Shown here: piece by piece, positions 12,401 to 27,400 of the stretch
How positions within the stretch are numbered: the stretch's first letter is position 1
Layout of the letters: each line of letters opens with the position of its first letter
Assembly (NCBI GenBank): GCA_964035795.1
Contig: CAXIVU010000139.1
Span: 37,013-101,012 of the forward strand
DNA from: Pterobdella sp. o SKG-2022
Lineage: Eukaryota > Annelida > Clitellata > Hirudinida > Piscicolidae
DNA: 64,000 bases
Reading direction: 5' to 3'
Made by a program: the position numbers and the translations under genes
Notes under the pieces: generated by a model
Seen by the model: the letters and a program-made list of their open reading frames with translations, nothing else
Told to the model about the DNA's origin: nothing
Databases searched by the model: none

Positions 12401-15400
12401 TTGCAATCGTTGTCGAAACTGTTGTAGCTGTAGCCAATGAAGTTGTTGTTACAGTTATTGTAGTTGGCGTTGTTGTTTCTACAGTAGTAACTGTTGGCGT
12501 AGATTTAGACAACATTTCTGTCGTTGTTGTCATAATAACAGTTGTTGTTTGCGTTGATGTTGCAATCGTTGTCGAAACTGTTGTAGCTGTAGCCAATGAA
12601 GTTGTTGTTACAGTTATTGTAGTTGGCGTTGTTGTTTCTACAGTAGTAACTGTTGGCGTAGATTTAGACAACATTTCTGTCGTTGTTGTCATAATAACAG
12701 TTGTTGTTTGCGTTGATGTTGCAATCGTTGTCGAAACTGTTGTAGCTGTAGCCAATGAAGTTGTTGTTACAGTTATTGTAGTTGGCGTTGTTGTTTCTAC
12801 AGTAGTAACTGTTGGCGTAGATTTAGACAACATTTCTGTCGTTGTTGTCATAATAACAGTTGTTGTTTGCGTTGATGTTGCAATCGTTGTCGAAACTGTT
12901 GTAGCTGTAGCCAATGAAGTTGTTGTTACAGTTATTGTAGTTGGCGTTGTTGTTTCTACAGTAGTAACTGTTGGCGTAGATTTAGACAACATTTCTGTCG
13001 TTGTTGTCATAATAACAGTTGTTGTTTGCGTTGATGTTGCAATCGTTGTCGAAACTGTTGTAGCTGTAGCCAATGAAGTTGTTGTTACAGTTATTGTAGT
13101 TGGCGTTGTTGTTTCTACAGTAGTAACTGTTGGCGTAGATTTAGACAACATTTCTGTCGTTGTTGTCATAATAACAGTTGTTGTTTGCGTTGATGTTGCA
13201 ATCGTTGTCGAAACTGTTGTAGCTGTAGCCAATGAAGTTGTTGTTACAGTTATTGTAGTTGGCGTTGTTGTTTCTACAGTAGTAACTGTTGGCGTAGATT
13301 TAGACAACATTTCTGTCGTTGTTGTCATAATAACAGTTGTTGTTTGCGTTGATGTTGCAATCGTTGTCGAAACTGTTGTAGCTGTAGCCAATGAAGTTGT
13401 TGTTACAGTTATTGTAGTTGGCGTTGTTGTTTCTACAGTAGTAACTGTTGGCGTAGATTTAGACAACATTTCTGTCGTTGTTGTCATAATAACAGTTGTT
13501 GTTTGCGTTGATGTTGCAATCGTTGTCGAAACTGTTGTAGCTGTAGCCAATGAAGTTGTTGTTACAGTTATTGTAGTTGGCGTTGTTGTTTCTACAGTAG
13601 TAACTGTTGGCGTAGATTTAGACAACATTTCTGTCGTTGTTGTCATAATAACAGTTGTTGTTTGCGTTGATGTTGCAATCGTTGTCGAAACTGTTGTAGC
13701 TGTAGCCAATGAAGTTGTTGTTACAGTTATTGTAGTTGGCGTTGTTGTTTCTACAGTAGTAACTGTTGGCGTAGATTTAGACAACATTTCTGTCGTTGTT
13801 GTCATAATAACAGTTGTTGTTTGCGTTGATGTTGCAATCGTTGTCGAAACTGTTGTAGCTGTAGCCAATGAAGTTGTTGTTACAGTTATTGTAGTTGGCG
13901 TTGTTGTTTCTACAGTAGTAACTGTTGGCGTAGATTTAGACAACATTTCTGTCGTTGTTGTCATAATAACAGTTGTTGTTTGCGTTGATGTTGCAATCGT
14001 TGTCGAAACTGTTGTAGCTGTAGCCAATGAAGTTGTTGTTACAGTTATTGTAGTTGGCGTTGTTGTTTCTACAGTAGTAACTGTTGGCGTAGATTTAGAC
14101 AACATTTCTGTCGTTGTTGTCATAATAACAGTTGTTGTTTGCGTTGATGTTGCAATCGTTGTCGAAACTGTTGTAGCTGTAGCCAATGAAGTTGTTGTTA
14201 CAGTTATTGTAGTTGGCGTTGTTGTTTCTACAGTAGTAACTGTTGGCGTAGATTTAGACAACATTTCTGTCGTTGTTGTCATAATAACAGTTGTTGTTTG
14301 CGTTGATGTTGCAATCGTTGTCGAAACTGTTGTAGCTGTAGCCAATGAAGTTGTTGTTACAGTTATTGTAGTTGGCGTTGTTGTTTCTACAGTAGTAACT
14401 GTAGGCGTAGATTTAGACAACATTTCTGTCGTTGTTGTCATACGAACAGTTGTTGTTTGCGTTGATGTTGCAATCGTTGTCGAAACTGTTGTAGCTGTAG
14501 CCAATGAAGTTGTTGTTACAGTTATTGTAGTTGGCGTTGTTGTTTCTACAGTAGTAACTGTTGGCGTAGATTTAGACAACATTTCTGTCGTTGTTGTCAT
14601 AATAACAGTTGTTGTTTGCGTTGATGTTGCAATCGTTGTCGAAACTGTTGTAGCTGTAGCCAATGAAGTTGTTGTTACAGAAATTGTAGTTGGCGTTGTT
14701 GTTTCTACAGTAGTAACTGTTGGCGTAGATTTAGACAACATTTCTGTCGTTGTTGTCATAATAACAGTTGTTGTTTGCGTTGATGTTGCAATCGTTGTCG
14801 AAACTGTTGTAGCTGTAGCCAATGAAGTTGTTGTTACAGTTATTGTAGTTGGCGTTGTTGTTTCTACAGTAGTAACTGTTGGCGTAGATTTAGACAACAT
14901 TTCTGTCGTTGTTGTCATAATAACAGTTGTTGTTTGCGTTGATGTTGCAATCGTTGTCGAAACTGTTGTAGCTGTAGCCAATGAAGTTGTTGTTACAGTT
15001 ATTGTAGTTGGCGTTGTTGTTTCTACAGTAGTAACTGTTGGCGTAGATTTAGACAACATTTCTGTCGTTGTTGTCATAATAACAGTTGTTGTTTGCGTTG
15101 ATGTTGCAATCGTTGTCGAAACTGTTGTAGCTGTAGCCAATGAAGTTGTTGTTACAGTTATTGTAGTTGGCGTTGTTGTTTCTACAGTAGTAACTGTTGG
15201 CGTAGATTTAGACAACATTTCTGTCGTTGTTGTCATAATAACAGTTGTTGTTTGCGTTGATGTTGCAATCGTTGTCGAAACTGTTGTAGCTGTAGCCAAT
15301 GAAGTTGTTGTTACAGTTATTGTAGTTGGCGTTGTTGTTTCTACAGTAGTAACTGTTGGCGTAGATTTAGACAACATTTCTGTCGTTGTTGTCATAATAA

Positions 15401-18400
15401 CAGTTGTTGTTTGCGTTGATGTTGCAATCGTTGTCGAAACTGTTGTAGCTGTAGCCAATGAAGTTGTTGTTACAGTAATTGTAGTTGGCGTTGTTGTTTC
15501 TACAGTAGTAACTGTTGGCGTAGATTTAGACAACATTTCTGTCGTTGTTGTCATAATAACAGTTGTTGTTTGCGTTGATGTTGCAATCGTTGTCGAAACT
15601 GTTGTAGCTGTAGCCAATGAAGTTGTTGTTACAGTTATTGTAGTTGGCGTTGTTGTTTCTACAGTAGTAACTGTTGGCGTAGATTTAGACAACATTTCTG
15701 TCGTTGTTGTCATAATAACAGTTGTTGTTTGCGTTGATGTTGCAATCGTTGTCGAAACTGTTGTAGCTGTAGCCAATGAAGTTGTTGTTACAGAAATTGT
15801 AGTTGGCGTTGTTGTTTCTACAGTAGTAACTGTTGGCGTAGATTTAGACAACATTTCTGTCGTTGTTGTCATAATAACAGTTGTTGTTTGCGTTGATGTT
15901 GCAATCGTTGTCGAAACTGTTGTAGCTGTAGCCAATGAAGTTGTTGTTACAGTTATTGTAGTTGGCGTTGTTGTTTCTACAGTAGTAACTGTTGGCGTAG
16001 ATTTAGACAACATTTCTGTCGTTGTTGTCATAATAACAGTTGTTGTTTGCGTTGATGTTGCAATCGTTGTCGAAACTGTTGTAGCTGTAGCCAATGAAGT
16101 TGTTGTTACAGTTATTGTAGTTGGCGTTGTTGTTTCTACAGTAGTAACTGTTGGCGTAGATTTAGACAACATTTCTGTCGTTGTTGTCATAATAACAGTT
16201 GTTGTTTGCGTTGATGTTGCAATCGTTGTCGAAACTGTTGTAGCTGTAGCCAATGAAGTTGTTGTTACAGAAATTGTAGTTGGCGTTGTTGTTTCTACAG
16301 TAGTAACTGTTGGCGTAGATTTAGACAACATTTCTGTCGTTGTTGTCATAATAACAGTTGTTGTTTGCGTTGATGTTGCAATCGTTGTCGAAACTGTTGT
16401 AGCTGTAGCCAATGAAGTTGTTGTTACAGTTATTGTAGTTGGCGTTGTTGTTTCTACAGTAGTAACTGTTGGCGTAGATTTAGACAACATTTCTGTCGTT
16501 GTTGTCATAATAACAGTTGTTGTTTGCGTTGATGTTGCAATCGTTGTCGAAACTGTTGTAGCTGTAGCCAATGAAGTTGTTGTTACAGTAATTGTAGTTG
16601 GCGTTGTTGTTTCTACAGTAGTAACTGTTGGCGTAGATTTAGACAACATTTCTGTCGTTGTTGTCATAATAACAGTTGTTGTTTGCGTTGATGTTGCAAT
16701 CGTTGTCGAAACTGTTGTAGCTGTAGCCAATGAAGTTGTTGTTACAGTTATTGTAGTTGGCGTTGTTGTTTCTACAGTAGTAACTGTTGGCGTAGATTTA
16801 GACAACATTTCTGTCGTTGTTGTCATAATAACAGTTGTTGTTTGCGTTGATGTTGCAATCGTTGTCGAAACTGTTGTAGCTGTAGCCAATGAAGTTGTTG
16901 TTACAGTTATTGTAGTTGGCGTTGTTGTTTCTACAGTAGTAACTGTTGGCGTAGATTTAGACAACATTTCTGTCGTTGTTGTCATAATAACAGTTGTTGT
17001 TTGCGTTGATGTTGCAATCGTTGTCGAAACTGTTGTAGCTGTAGCCAATGAAGTTGTTGTTACAGAAATTGTAGTTGGCGTTGTTGTTTCTACAGTAGTA
17101 ACTGTTGGCGTAGATTTAGACAACATTTCTGTCGTTGTTGTCATAATAACAGTTGTTGTTTGCGTTGATGTTGCAATCGTTGTCGAAACTGTTGTAGCTG
17201 TAGCCAATGAAGTTGTTGTTACAGTTATTGTAGTTGGCGTTGTTGTTTCTACAGTAGTAACTGTTGGCGTAGATTTAGACAACATTTCTGTCGTTGTTGT
17301 CATAATAACAGTTGTTGTTTGCGTTGATGTTGCAATCGTTGTCGAAACTGTTGTAGCTGTAGCCAATGAAGTTGTTGTTACAGTTATTGTAGTTGGCGTT
17401 GTTGTTTCTACAGTAGTAACTGTTGGCGTAGATTTAGACAACATTTCTGTCGTTGTTGTCATAATAACAGTTGTTGTTTGCGTTGATGTTGCAATCGTTG
17501 TCGAAACTGTTGTAGCTGTAGCCAATGAAGTTGTTGTTACAGTTATTGTAGTTGGCGTTGTTGTTTCTACAGTAGTAACTGTTGGCGTAGATTTAGACAA
17601 CATTTCTGTCGTTGTTGTCATAATAACAGTTGTTGTTTGCGTTGATGTTGCAATCGTTGTCGAAACTGTTGTAGCTGTAGCCAATGAAGTTGTTGTTACA
17701 GTTATTGTAGTTGGCGTTGTTGTTTCTACAGTAGTAACTGTTGGCGTAGATTTAGACAACATTTCTGTCGTTGTTGTCATAATAACAGTTGTTGTTTGCG
17801 TTGATGTTGCAATCGTTGTCGAAACTGTTGTAGCTGTAGCCAATGAAGTTGTTGTTACAGTTATTGTAGTTGGCGTTGTTGTTTCTACAGTAGTAACTGT
17901 TGGCGTAGATTTAGACAACATTTCTGTCGTTGTTGTCATAATAACAGTTGTTGTTTGCGTTGATGTTGCAATCGTTGTCGAAACTGTTGTAGCTGTAGCC
18001 AATGAAGTTGTTGTTACAGTTATTGTAGTTGGCGTTGTTGTTTCTACAGTAGTAACTGTTGGCGTAGATTTAGACAACATTTCTGTCGTTGTTGTCATAA
18101 TAACAGTTGTTGTTTGCGTTGATGTTGCAATCGTTGTCGAAACTGTTGTAGCTGTAGCCAATGAAGTTGTTGTTACAGAAATTGTAGTTGGCGTTGTTGT
18201 TTCTACAGTAGTAACTGTTGGCGTAGATTTAGACAACATTTCTGTCGTTGTTGTCATAATAACAGTTGTTGTTTGCGTTGATGTTGCAATCGTTGTCGAA
18301 ACTGTTGTAGCTGTAGCCAATGAAGTTGTTGTTACAGAAATTGTAGTTGGCGTTGTTGTTTCTACAGTAGTAACTGTTGGCGTAGATTTAGACAACATTT

Positions 18401-21400
18401 CTGTCGTTGTTGTCATAATAACAGTTGTTGTTTGCGTTGATGTTGCAATCGTTGTCGAAACTGTTGTAGCTGTAGCCAATGAAGTTGTTGTTACAGTTAT
18501 TGTAGTTGGCGTTGTTGTTTCTACAGTAGTAACTGTTGGCGTAGATTTAGACAACATTTCTGTCGTTGTTGTCATAATAACAGTTGTTGTTTGCGTTGAT
18601 GTTGCAATCGTTGTCGAAACTGTTGTAGCTGTAGCCAATGAAGTTGTTGTTACAGTTATTGTAGTTGGCGTTGTTGTTTCTACAGTAGTAACTGTTGGCG
18701 TAGATTTAGACAACATTTCTGTCGTTGTTGTCATAATAACAGTTGTTGTTTGCGTTGATGTTGCAATCGTTGTCGAAACTGTTGTAGCTGTAGCCAATGA
18801 AGTTGTTGTTACAGTTATTGTAGTTGGCGTTGTTGTTTCTACAGTAGTAACTGTTGGCGTAGATTTAGACAACATTTCTGTCGTTGTTGTCATAATAACA
18901 GTTGTTGTTTGCGTTGATGTTGCAATCGTTGTCGAAACTGTTGTAGCTGTAGCCAATGAAGTTGTTGTTACAGTTATTGTAGTTGGCGTTGTTGTTTCTA
19001 CAGTAGTAACTGTTGGCGTAGATTTAGACAACATTTCTGTCGTTGTTGTCATAATAACAGTTGTTGTTTGCGTTGATGTTGCAATCGTTGTCGAAACTGT
19101 TGTAGCTGTAGCCAATGAAGTTGTTGTTACAGAAATTGTAGTTGGCGTTGTTGTTTCTACAGTAGTAACTGTTGGCGTAGATTTAGACAACATTTCTGTC
19201 GTTGTTGTCATAATAACAGTTGTTGTTTGCGTTGATGTTGCAATCGTTGTCGAAACTGTTGTAGCTGTAGCCAATGAAGTTGTTGTTACAGTTATTGTAG
19301 TTGGCGTTGTTGTTTCTACAGTAGTAACTGTTGGCGTAGATTTAGACAACATTTCTGTCGTTGTTGTCATAATAACAGTTGTTGTTTGCGTTGATGTTGC
19401 AATCGTTGTCGAAACTGTTGTAGCTGTAGCCAATGAAGTTGTTGTTACAGTTATTGTAGTTGGCGTTGTTGTTTCTACAGTAGTAACTGTAGGCGTAGAT
19501 TTAGACAACATTTCTGTCGTTGTTGTCATACTAACAGTTGTTGTTTGCGTTGATGTTGCAATCGTTGTCGAAACTGTTGTAGCTGTAGCCAATGAAGTTG
19601 TTGTTACAGTTATTGTAGTTGGCGTTGTTGTTTCTACAGTAGTAACTGTTGGCGTAGATTTAGACAACATTTCTGTCGTTGTTGTCATAATAACAGTTGT
19701 TGTTTGCGTTGATGTTGCAATCGTTGTCGAAACTGTTGTAGCTGTAGCCAATGAAGTTGTTGTTACAGAAATTGTAGTTGGCGTTGTTGTTTCTACAGTA
19801 GTAACTGTTGGCGTAGATTTAGACAACATTTCTGTCGTTGTTGTCATAATAACAGTTGTTGTTTGCGTTGATGTTGCAATCGTTGTCGAAACTGTTGTAG
19901 CTGTAGCCAATGAAGTTGTTGTTACAGTTATTGTAGTTGGCGTTGTTGTTTCTACAGTAGTAACTGTTGGCGTAGATTTAGACAACATTTCTGTCGTTGT
20001 TGTCATAATAACAGTTGTTGTTTGCGTTGATGTTGCAATCGTTGTCGAAACTGTTGTAGCTGTAGCCAATGAAGTTGTTGTTACAGTTATTGTAGTTGGC
20101 GTTGTTGTTTCTACAGTAGTAACTGTTGGCGTAGATTTAGACAACATTTCTGTCGTTGTTGTCATAATAACAGTTGTTGTTTGCGTTGATGTTGCAATCG
20201 TTGTCGAAACTGTTGTAGCTGTAGCCAATGAAGTTGTTGTTACAGTTATTGTAGTTGGCGTTGTTGTTTCTACAGTAGTAACTGTTGGCGTAGATTTAGA
20301 CAACATTTCTGTCGTTGTTGTCATAATAACAGTTGTTGTTTGCGTTGATGTTGCAATCGTTGTCGAAACTGTTGTAGCTGTAGCCAATGAAGTTGTTGTT
20401 ACAGTTATTGTAGTTGGCGTTGTTGTTTCTACAGTAGTAACTGTTGGCGTAGATTTAGACAACATTTCTGTCGTTGTTGTCATAATAACAGTTGTTGTTT
20501 GCGTTGATGTTGCAATCGTTGTCGAAACTGTTGTAGCTGTAGCCAATGAAGTTGTTGTTACAGTTATTGTAGTTGGCGTTGTTGTTTCTACAGTAGTAAC
20601 TGTTGGCGTAGATTTAGACAACATTTCTGTCGTTGTTGTCATAATAACAGTTGTTGTTTGCGTTGATGTTGCAATCGTTGTCGAAACTGTTGTAGCTGTA
20701 GCCAATGAAGTTGTTGTTACAGTTATTGTAGTTGGCGTTGTTGTTTCTACAGTAGTAACTGTTGGCGTAGATTTAGACAACATTTCTGTCGTTGTTGTCA
20801 TAATAACAGTTGTTGTTTGCGTTGATGTTGCAATCGTTGTCGAAACTGTTGTAGCTGTAGCCAATGAAGTTGTTGTTACAGTTATTGTAGTTGGCGTTGT
20901 TGTTTCTACAGTAGTAACTGTTGGCGTAGATTTAGACAACATTTCTGTCGTTGTTGTCATAATAACAGTTGTTGTTTGCGTTGATGTTGCAATCGTTGTC
21001 GAAACTGTTGTAGCTGTAGCCAATGAAGTTGTTGTTACAGTTATTGTAGTTGGCGTTGTTGTTTCTACAGTAGTAACTGTTGGCGTAGATTTAGACAACA
21101 TTTCTGTCGTTGTTGTCATAATAACAGTTGTTGTTTGCGTTGATGTTGCAATCGTTGTCGAAACTGTTGTAGCTGTAGCCAATGAAGTTGTTGTTACAGT
21201 TATTGTAGTTGGCGTTGTTGTTTCTACAGTAGTAACTGTTGGCGTAGATTTAGACAACATTTCTGTCGTTGTTGTCATAATAACAGTTGTTGTTTGCGTT
21301 GATGTTGCAATCGTTGTCGAAACTGTTGTAGCTGTAGCCAATGAAGTTGTTGTTACAGTTATTGTAGTTGGCGTTGTTGTTTCTACAGTAGTAACTGTTG

Positions 21401-24400
21401 GCGTAGATTTAGACAACATTTCTGTCGTTGTTGTCATAATAACAGTTGTTGTTTGCGTTGATGTTGCAATCGTTGTCGAAACTGTTGTAGCTGTAGCCAA
21501 TGAAGTTGTTGTTACAGTTATTGTAGTTGGCGTTGTTGTTTCTACAGTAGTAACTGTTGGCGTAGATTTAGACAACATTTCTGTCGTTGTTGTCATAATA
21601 ACAGTTGTTGTTTGCGTTGATGTTGCAATCGTTGTCGAAACTGTTGTAGCTGTAGCCAATGAAGTTGTTGTTACAGTTATTGTAGTTGGCGTTGTTGTTT
21701 CTACAGTAGTAACTGTTGGCGTAGATTTAGACAACATTTCTGTCGTTGTTGTCATAATAACAGTTGTTGTTTGCGTTGATGTTGCAATCGTTGTCGAAAC
21801 TGTTGTAGCTGTAGCCAATGAAGTTGTTGTTACAGTTATTGTAGTTGGCGTTGTTGTTTCTACAGTAGTAACTGTTGGCGTAGATTTAGACAACATTTCT
21901 GTCGTTGTTGTCATAATAACAGTTGTTGTTTGCGTTGATGTTGCAATCGTTGTCGAAACTGTTGTAGCTGTAGCCAATGAAGTTGTTGTTACAGTTATTG
22001 TAGTTGGCGTTGTTGTTTCTACAGTAGTAACTGTTGGCGTAGATTTAGACAACATTTCTGTCGTTGTTGTCATAATAACAGTTGTTGTTTGCGTTGATGT
22101 TGCAATCGTTGTCGAAACTGTTGTAGCTGTAGCCAATGAAGTTGTTGTTACAGTTATTGTAGTTGGCGTTGTTGTTTCTACAGTAGTAACTGTTGGCGTA
22201 GATTTAGACAACATTTCTGTCGTTGTTGTCATAATAACAGTTGTTGTTTGCGTTGATGTTGCAATCGTTGTCGAAACTGTTGTAGCTGTAGCCAATGAAG
22301 TTGTTGTTACAGTTATTGTAGTTGGCGTTGTTGTTTCTACAGTAGTAACTGTTGGCGTAGATTTAGACAACATTTCTGTCGTTGTTGTCATAATAACAGT
22401 TGTTGTTTGCGTTGATGTTGCAATCGTTGTCGAAACTGTTGTAGCTGTAGCCAATGAAGTTGTTGTTACAGTTATTGTAGTTGGCGTTGTTGTTTCTACA
22501 GTAGTAACTGTTGGCGTAGATTTAGACAACATTTCTGTCGTTGTTGTCATAATAACAGTTGTTGTTTGCGTTGATGTTGCAATCGTTGTCGAAACTGTTG
22601 TAGCTGTAGCCAATGAAGTTGTTGTTACAGTTATTGTAGTTGGCGTTGTTGTTTCTACAGTAGTAACTGTTGGCGTAGATTTAGACAACATTTCTGTCGT
22701 TGTTGTCATAATAACAGTTGTTGTTTGCGTTGATGTTGCAATCGTTGTCGAAACTGTTGTAGCTGTAGCCAATGAAGTTGTTGTTACAGTTATTGTAGTT
22801 GGCGTTGTTGTTTCTACAGTAGTAACTGTTGGCGTAGATTTAGACAACATTTCTGTCGTTGTTGTCATAATAACAGTTGTTGTTTGCGTTGATGTTGCAA
22901 TCGTTGTCGAAACTGTTGTAGCTGTAGCCAATGAAGTTGTTGTTACAGTTATTGTAGTTGGCGTTGTTGTTTCTACAGTAGTAACTGTTGGCGTAGATTT
23001 AGACAACATTTCTGTCGTTGTTGTCATAATAACAGTTGTTGTTTGCGTTGATGTTGCAATCGTTGTCGAAACTGTTGTAGCTGTAGCCAATGAAGTTGTT
23101 GTTACAGTTATTGTAGTTGGCGTTGTTGTTTCTACAGTAGTAACTGTTGGCGTAGATTTAGACAACATTTCTGTCGTTGTTGTCATAATAACAGTTGTTG
23201 TTTGCGTTGATGTTGCAATCGTTGTCGAAACTGTTGTAGCTGTAGCCAATGAAGTTGTTGTTACAGTTATTGTAGTTGGCGTTGTTGTTTCTACAGTAGT
23301 AACTGTTGGCGTAGATTTAGACAACATTTCTGTCGTTGTTGTCATAATAACAGTTGTTGTTTGCGTTGATGTTGCAATCGTTGTCGAAACTGTTGTAGCT
23401 GTAGCCAATGAAGTTGTTGTTACAGTTATTGTAGTTGGCGTTGTTGTTTCTACAGTAGTAACTGTTGGCGTAGATTTAGACAACATTTCTGTCGTTGTTG
23501 TCATAATAACAGTTGTTGTTTGCGTTGATGTTGCAATCGTTGTCGAAACTGTTGTAGCTGTAGCCAATGAAGTTGTTGTTACAGTTATTGTAGTTGGCGT
23601 TGTTGTTTCTACAGTAGTAACTGTTGGCGTAGATTTAGACAACATTTCTGTCGTTGTTGTCATAATAACAGTTGTTGTTTGCGTTGATGTTGCAATCGTT
23701 GTCGAAACTGTTGTAGCTGTAGCCAATGAAGTTGTTGTTACAGTTATTGTAGTTGGCGTTGTTGTTTCTACAGTAGTAACTGTTGGCGTAGATTTAGACA
23801 ACATTTCTGTCGTTGTTGTCATAATAACAGTTGTTGTTTGCGTTGATGTTGCAATCGTTGTCGAAACTGTTGTAGCTGTAGCCAATGAAGTTGTTGTTAC
23901 AGTTATTGTAGTTGGCGTTGTTGTTTCTACAGTAGTAACTGTTGGCGTAGATTTAGACAACATTTCTGTCGTTGTTGTCATAATAACAGTTGTTGTTTGC
24001 GTTGATGTTGCAATCGTTGTCGAAACTGTTGTAGCTGTAGCCAATGAAGTTGTTGTTACAGTTATTGTAGTTGGCGTTGTTGTTTCTACAGTAGTAACTG
24101 TTGGCGTAGATTTAGACAACATTTCTGTCGTTGTTGTCATAATAACAGTTGTTGTTTGCGTTGATGTTGCAATCGTTGTCGAAACTGTTGTAGCTGTAGC
24201 CAATGAAGTTGTTGTTACAGTTATTGTAGTTGGCGTTGTTGTTTCTACAGTAGTAACTGTTGGCGTAGATTTAGACAACATTTCTGTCGTTGTTGTCATA
24301 ATAACAGTTGTTGTTTGCGTTGATGTTGCAATCGTTGTCGAAACTGTTGTAGCTGTAGCCAATGAAGTTGTTGTTACAGAAATTGTAGTTGGCGTTGTTG

Positions 24401-27400
24401 TTTCTACAGTAGTAACTGTTGGCGTAGATTTAGACAACATTTCTGTCGTTGTTGTCATAATAACAGTTGTTGTTTGCGTTGATGTTGCAATCGTTGTCGA
24501 AACTGTTGTAGCTGTAGCCAATGAAGTTGTTGTTACAGAAATTGTAGTTGGCGTTGTTGTTTCTACAGTAGTAACTGTTGGCGTAGATTTAGACAACATT
24601 TCTGTCGTTGTTGTCATAATAACAGTTGTTGTTTGCGTTGATGTTGCAATCGTTGTCGAAACTGTTGTAGCTGTAGCCAATGAAGTTGTTGTTACAGAAA
24701 TTGTAGTTGGCGTTGTTGTTTCTACAGTAGTAACTGTTGGCGTAGATTTAGACAACATTTCTGTCGTTGTTGTCATAATAACAGTTGTTGTTTGCGTTGA
24801 TGTTGCAATCGTTGTCGAAACTGTTGTAGCTGTAGCCAATGAAGTTGTTGTTACAGTTATTGTAGTTGGCGTTGTTGTTTCTACAGTAGTAACTGTTGGC
24901 GTAGATTTAGACAACATTTCTGTCGTTGTTGTCATAATAACAGTTGTTGTTTGCGTTGATGTTGCAATCGTTGTCGAAACTGTTGTAGCTGTAGCCAATG
25001 AAGTTGTTGTTACAGTTATTGTAGTTGGCGTTGTTGTTTCTACAGTAGTAACTGTTGGCGTAGATTTAGACAACATTTCTGTCGTTGTTGTCATAATAAC
25101 AGTTGTTGTTTGCGTTGATGTTGCAATCGTTGTCGAAACTGTTGTAGCTGTAGCCAATGAAGTTGTTGTTACAGTTATTGTAGTTGGCGTTGTTGTTTCT
25201 ACAGTAGTAACTGTTGGCGTAGATTTAGACAACATTTCTGTCGTTGTTGTCATAATAACAGTTGTTGTTTGCGTTGATGTTGCAATCGTTGTCGAAACTG
25301 TTGTAGCTGTAGCCAATGAAGTTGTTGTTACAGTTATTGTAGTTGGCGTTGTTGTTTCTACAGTAGTAACTGTTGGCGTAGATTTAGACAACATTTCTGT
25401 CGTTGTTGTCATAATAACAGTTGTTGTTTGCGTTGATGTTGCAATCGTTGTCGAAACTGTTGTAGCTGTAGCCAATGAAGTTGTTGTTACAGTTATTGTA
25501 GTTGGCGTTGTTGTTTCTACAGTAGTAACTGTTGGCGTAGATTTAGACAACATTTCTGTCGTTGTTGTCATAATAACAGTTGTTGTTTGCGTTGATGTTG
25601 CAATCGTTGTCGAAACTGTTGTAGCTGTAGCCAATGAAGTTGTTGTTACAGTTATTGTAGTTGGCGTTGTTGTTTCTACAGTAGTAACTGTTGGCGTAGA
25701 TTTAGACAACATTTCTGTCGTTGTTGTCATAATAACAGTTGTTGTTTGCGTTGATGTTGCAATCGTTGTCGAAACTGTTGTAGCTGTAGCCAATGAAGTT
25801 GTTGTTACAGTTATTGTAGTTGGCGTTGTTGTTTCTACAGTAGTAACTGTTGGCGTAGATTTAGACAACATTTCTGTCGTTGTTGTCATAATAACAGTTG
25901 TTGTTTGCGTTGATGTTGCAATCGTTGTCGAAACTGTTGTAGCTGTAGCCAATGAAGTTGTTGTTACAGAAATTGTAGTTGGCGTTGTTGTTTCTACAGT
26001 AGTAACTGTTGGCGTAGATTTAGACAACATTTCTGTCGTTGTTGTCATAATAACAGTTGTTGTTTGCGTTGATGTTGCAATCGTTGTCGAAACTGTTGTA
26101 GCTGTAGCCAATGAAGTTGTTGTTACAGTTATTGTAGTTGGCGTTGTTGTTTCTACAGTAGTAACTGTTGGCGTAGATTTAGACAACATTTCTGTCGTTG
26201 TTGTCATAATAACAGTTGTTGTTTGCGTTGATGTTGCAATCGTTGTCGAAACTGTTGTAGCTGTAGCCAATGAAGTTGTTGTTACAGAAATTGTAGTTGG
26301 CGTTGTTGTTTCTACAGTAGTAACTGTTGGCGTAGATTTAGACAACATTTCTGTTGTTGTTGTCATAATAACAGTTGTTGTTTGCGTTGATGTTGCAATC
26401 GTTGTCGAAACTGTTGTAGCTGTAGCCAATGAAGTTGTTGTTACAGAAATTGTAGTTGGCGTTGTTGTTTCTACAGTAGTAACTGTTGGCGTAAATTTAG
26501 ACAACATTTCTGTCGTTGTTGTCATAATAACAGTTGTTGTTTGCGTTGATGTTGCAATCGTTGTCGAAACTGTTGTAGCTGTAGCCAATGAAGTTGTTGT
26601 TACAGTTATTGTAGTTGGCGTTGTTGTTTCTACAGTAGTAACTGTTGGCGTAGATTTAGACAATATTTCTGTCGTTGTTGTCATAATAACAGTTGTTGTT
26701 TGCGTTGATGTTGCAATCGTTGTCGAAACTGTTGTAGCTGTAGCCAATGAAGTTGTTGTTACAGAAATTGTAGTTGGCGTTGTTGTTTCTACAGTAGTAA
26801 CTGTTGGCGTAGATTTAGACAACATTTCTGTCGTTGTTGTCATAATAACAGTTGTTGTTTGCGTTGATGTTGCAATCGTTGTCGAAACTGTTGTAGCTGT
26901 AGCCAATGAAGTTGTTCTTACAGTTATTGTAGTTGGCGTTGTTGTTTCTACAGTAGTAACTGTTGGCGTAGATTTAGACAACATTTCTATCGTTGTTGTC
27001 ATAATAACAGTTGTTGTTTGCGTTGATGTTTCAATCGTTGTCGAAACTGTTGTAGCTGTAGCCAATGAAGTTGTTGTTACAGTTATTGTAGTTGGCGTTG
27101 TTGTTTTTACAGTAGTAACTGTTGGCGTAGATTTAGACAACATTTCTGTCGTTGTTGTCATAATAACAGTTGTTGTTTGCGTTGATGTTGCAATCGTTGT
27201 CGAAACTGTTGTAGCTGTAGCCAATGAAGTTGTTGTTACAGTTATTGTAGTTGGCGTTGTTGTTTCTACAGTAGTAACTGTTGGCGTAGATTTAGACAAC
27301 ATTTCTGTCGTTGTTGTCATAATAACAGTTGTTGTTTGCGTTGATGTTGCAATCGTTGTCGAAACTGTTGTAGCTGTAGCCAATGAAGTTGTTGTTACAG

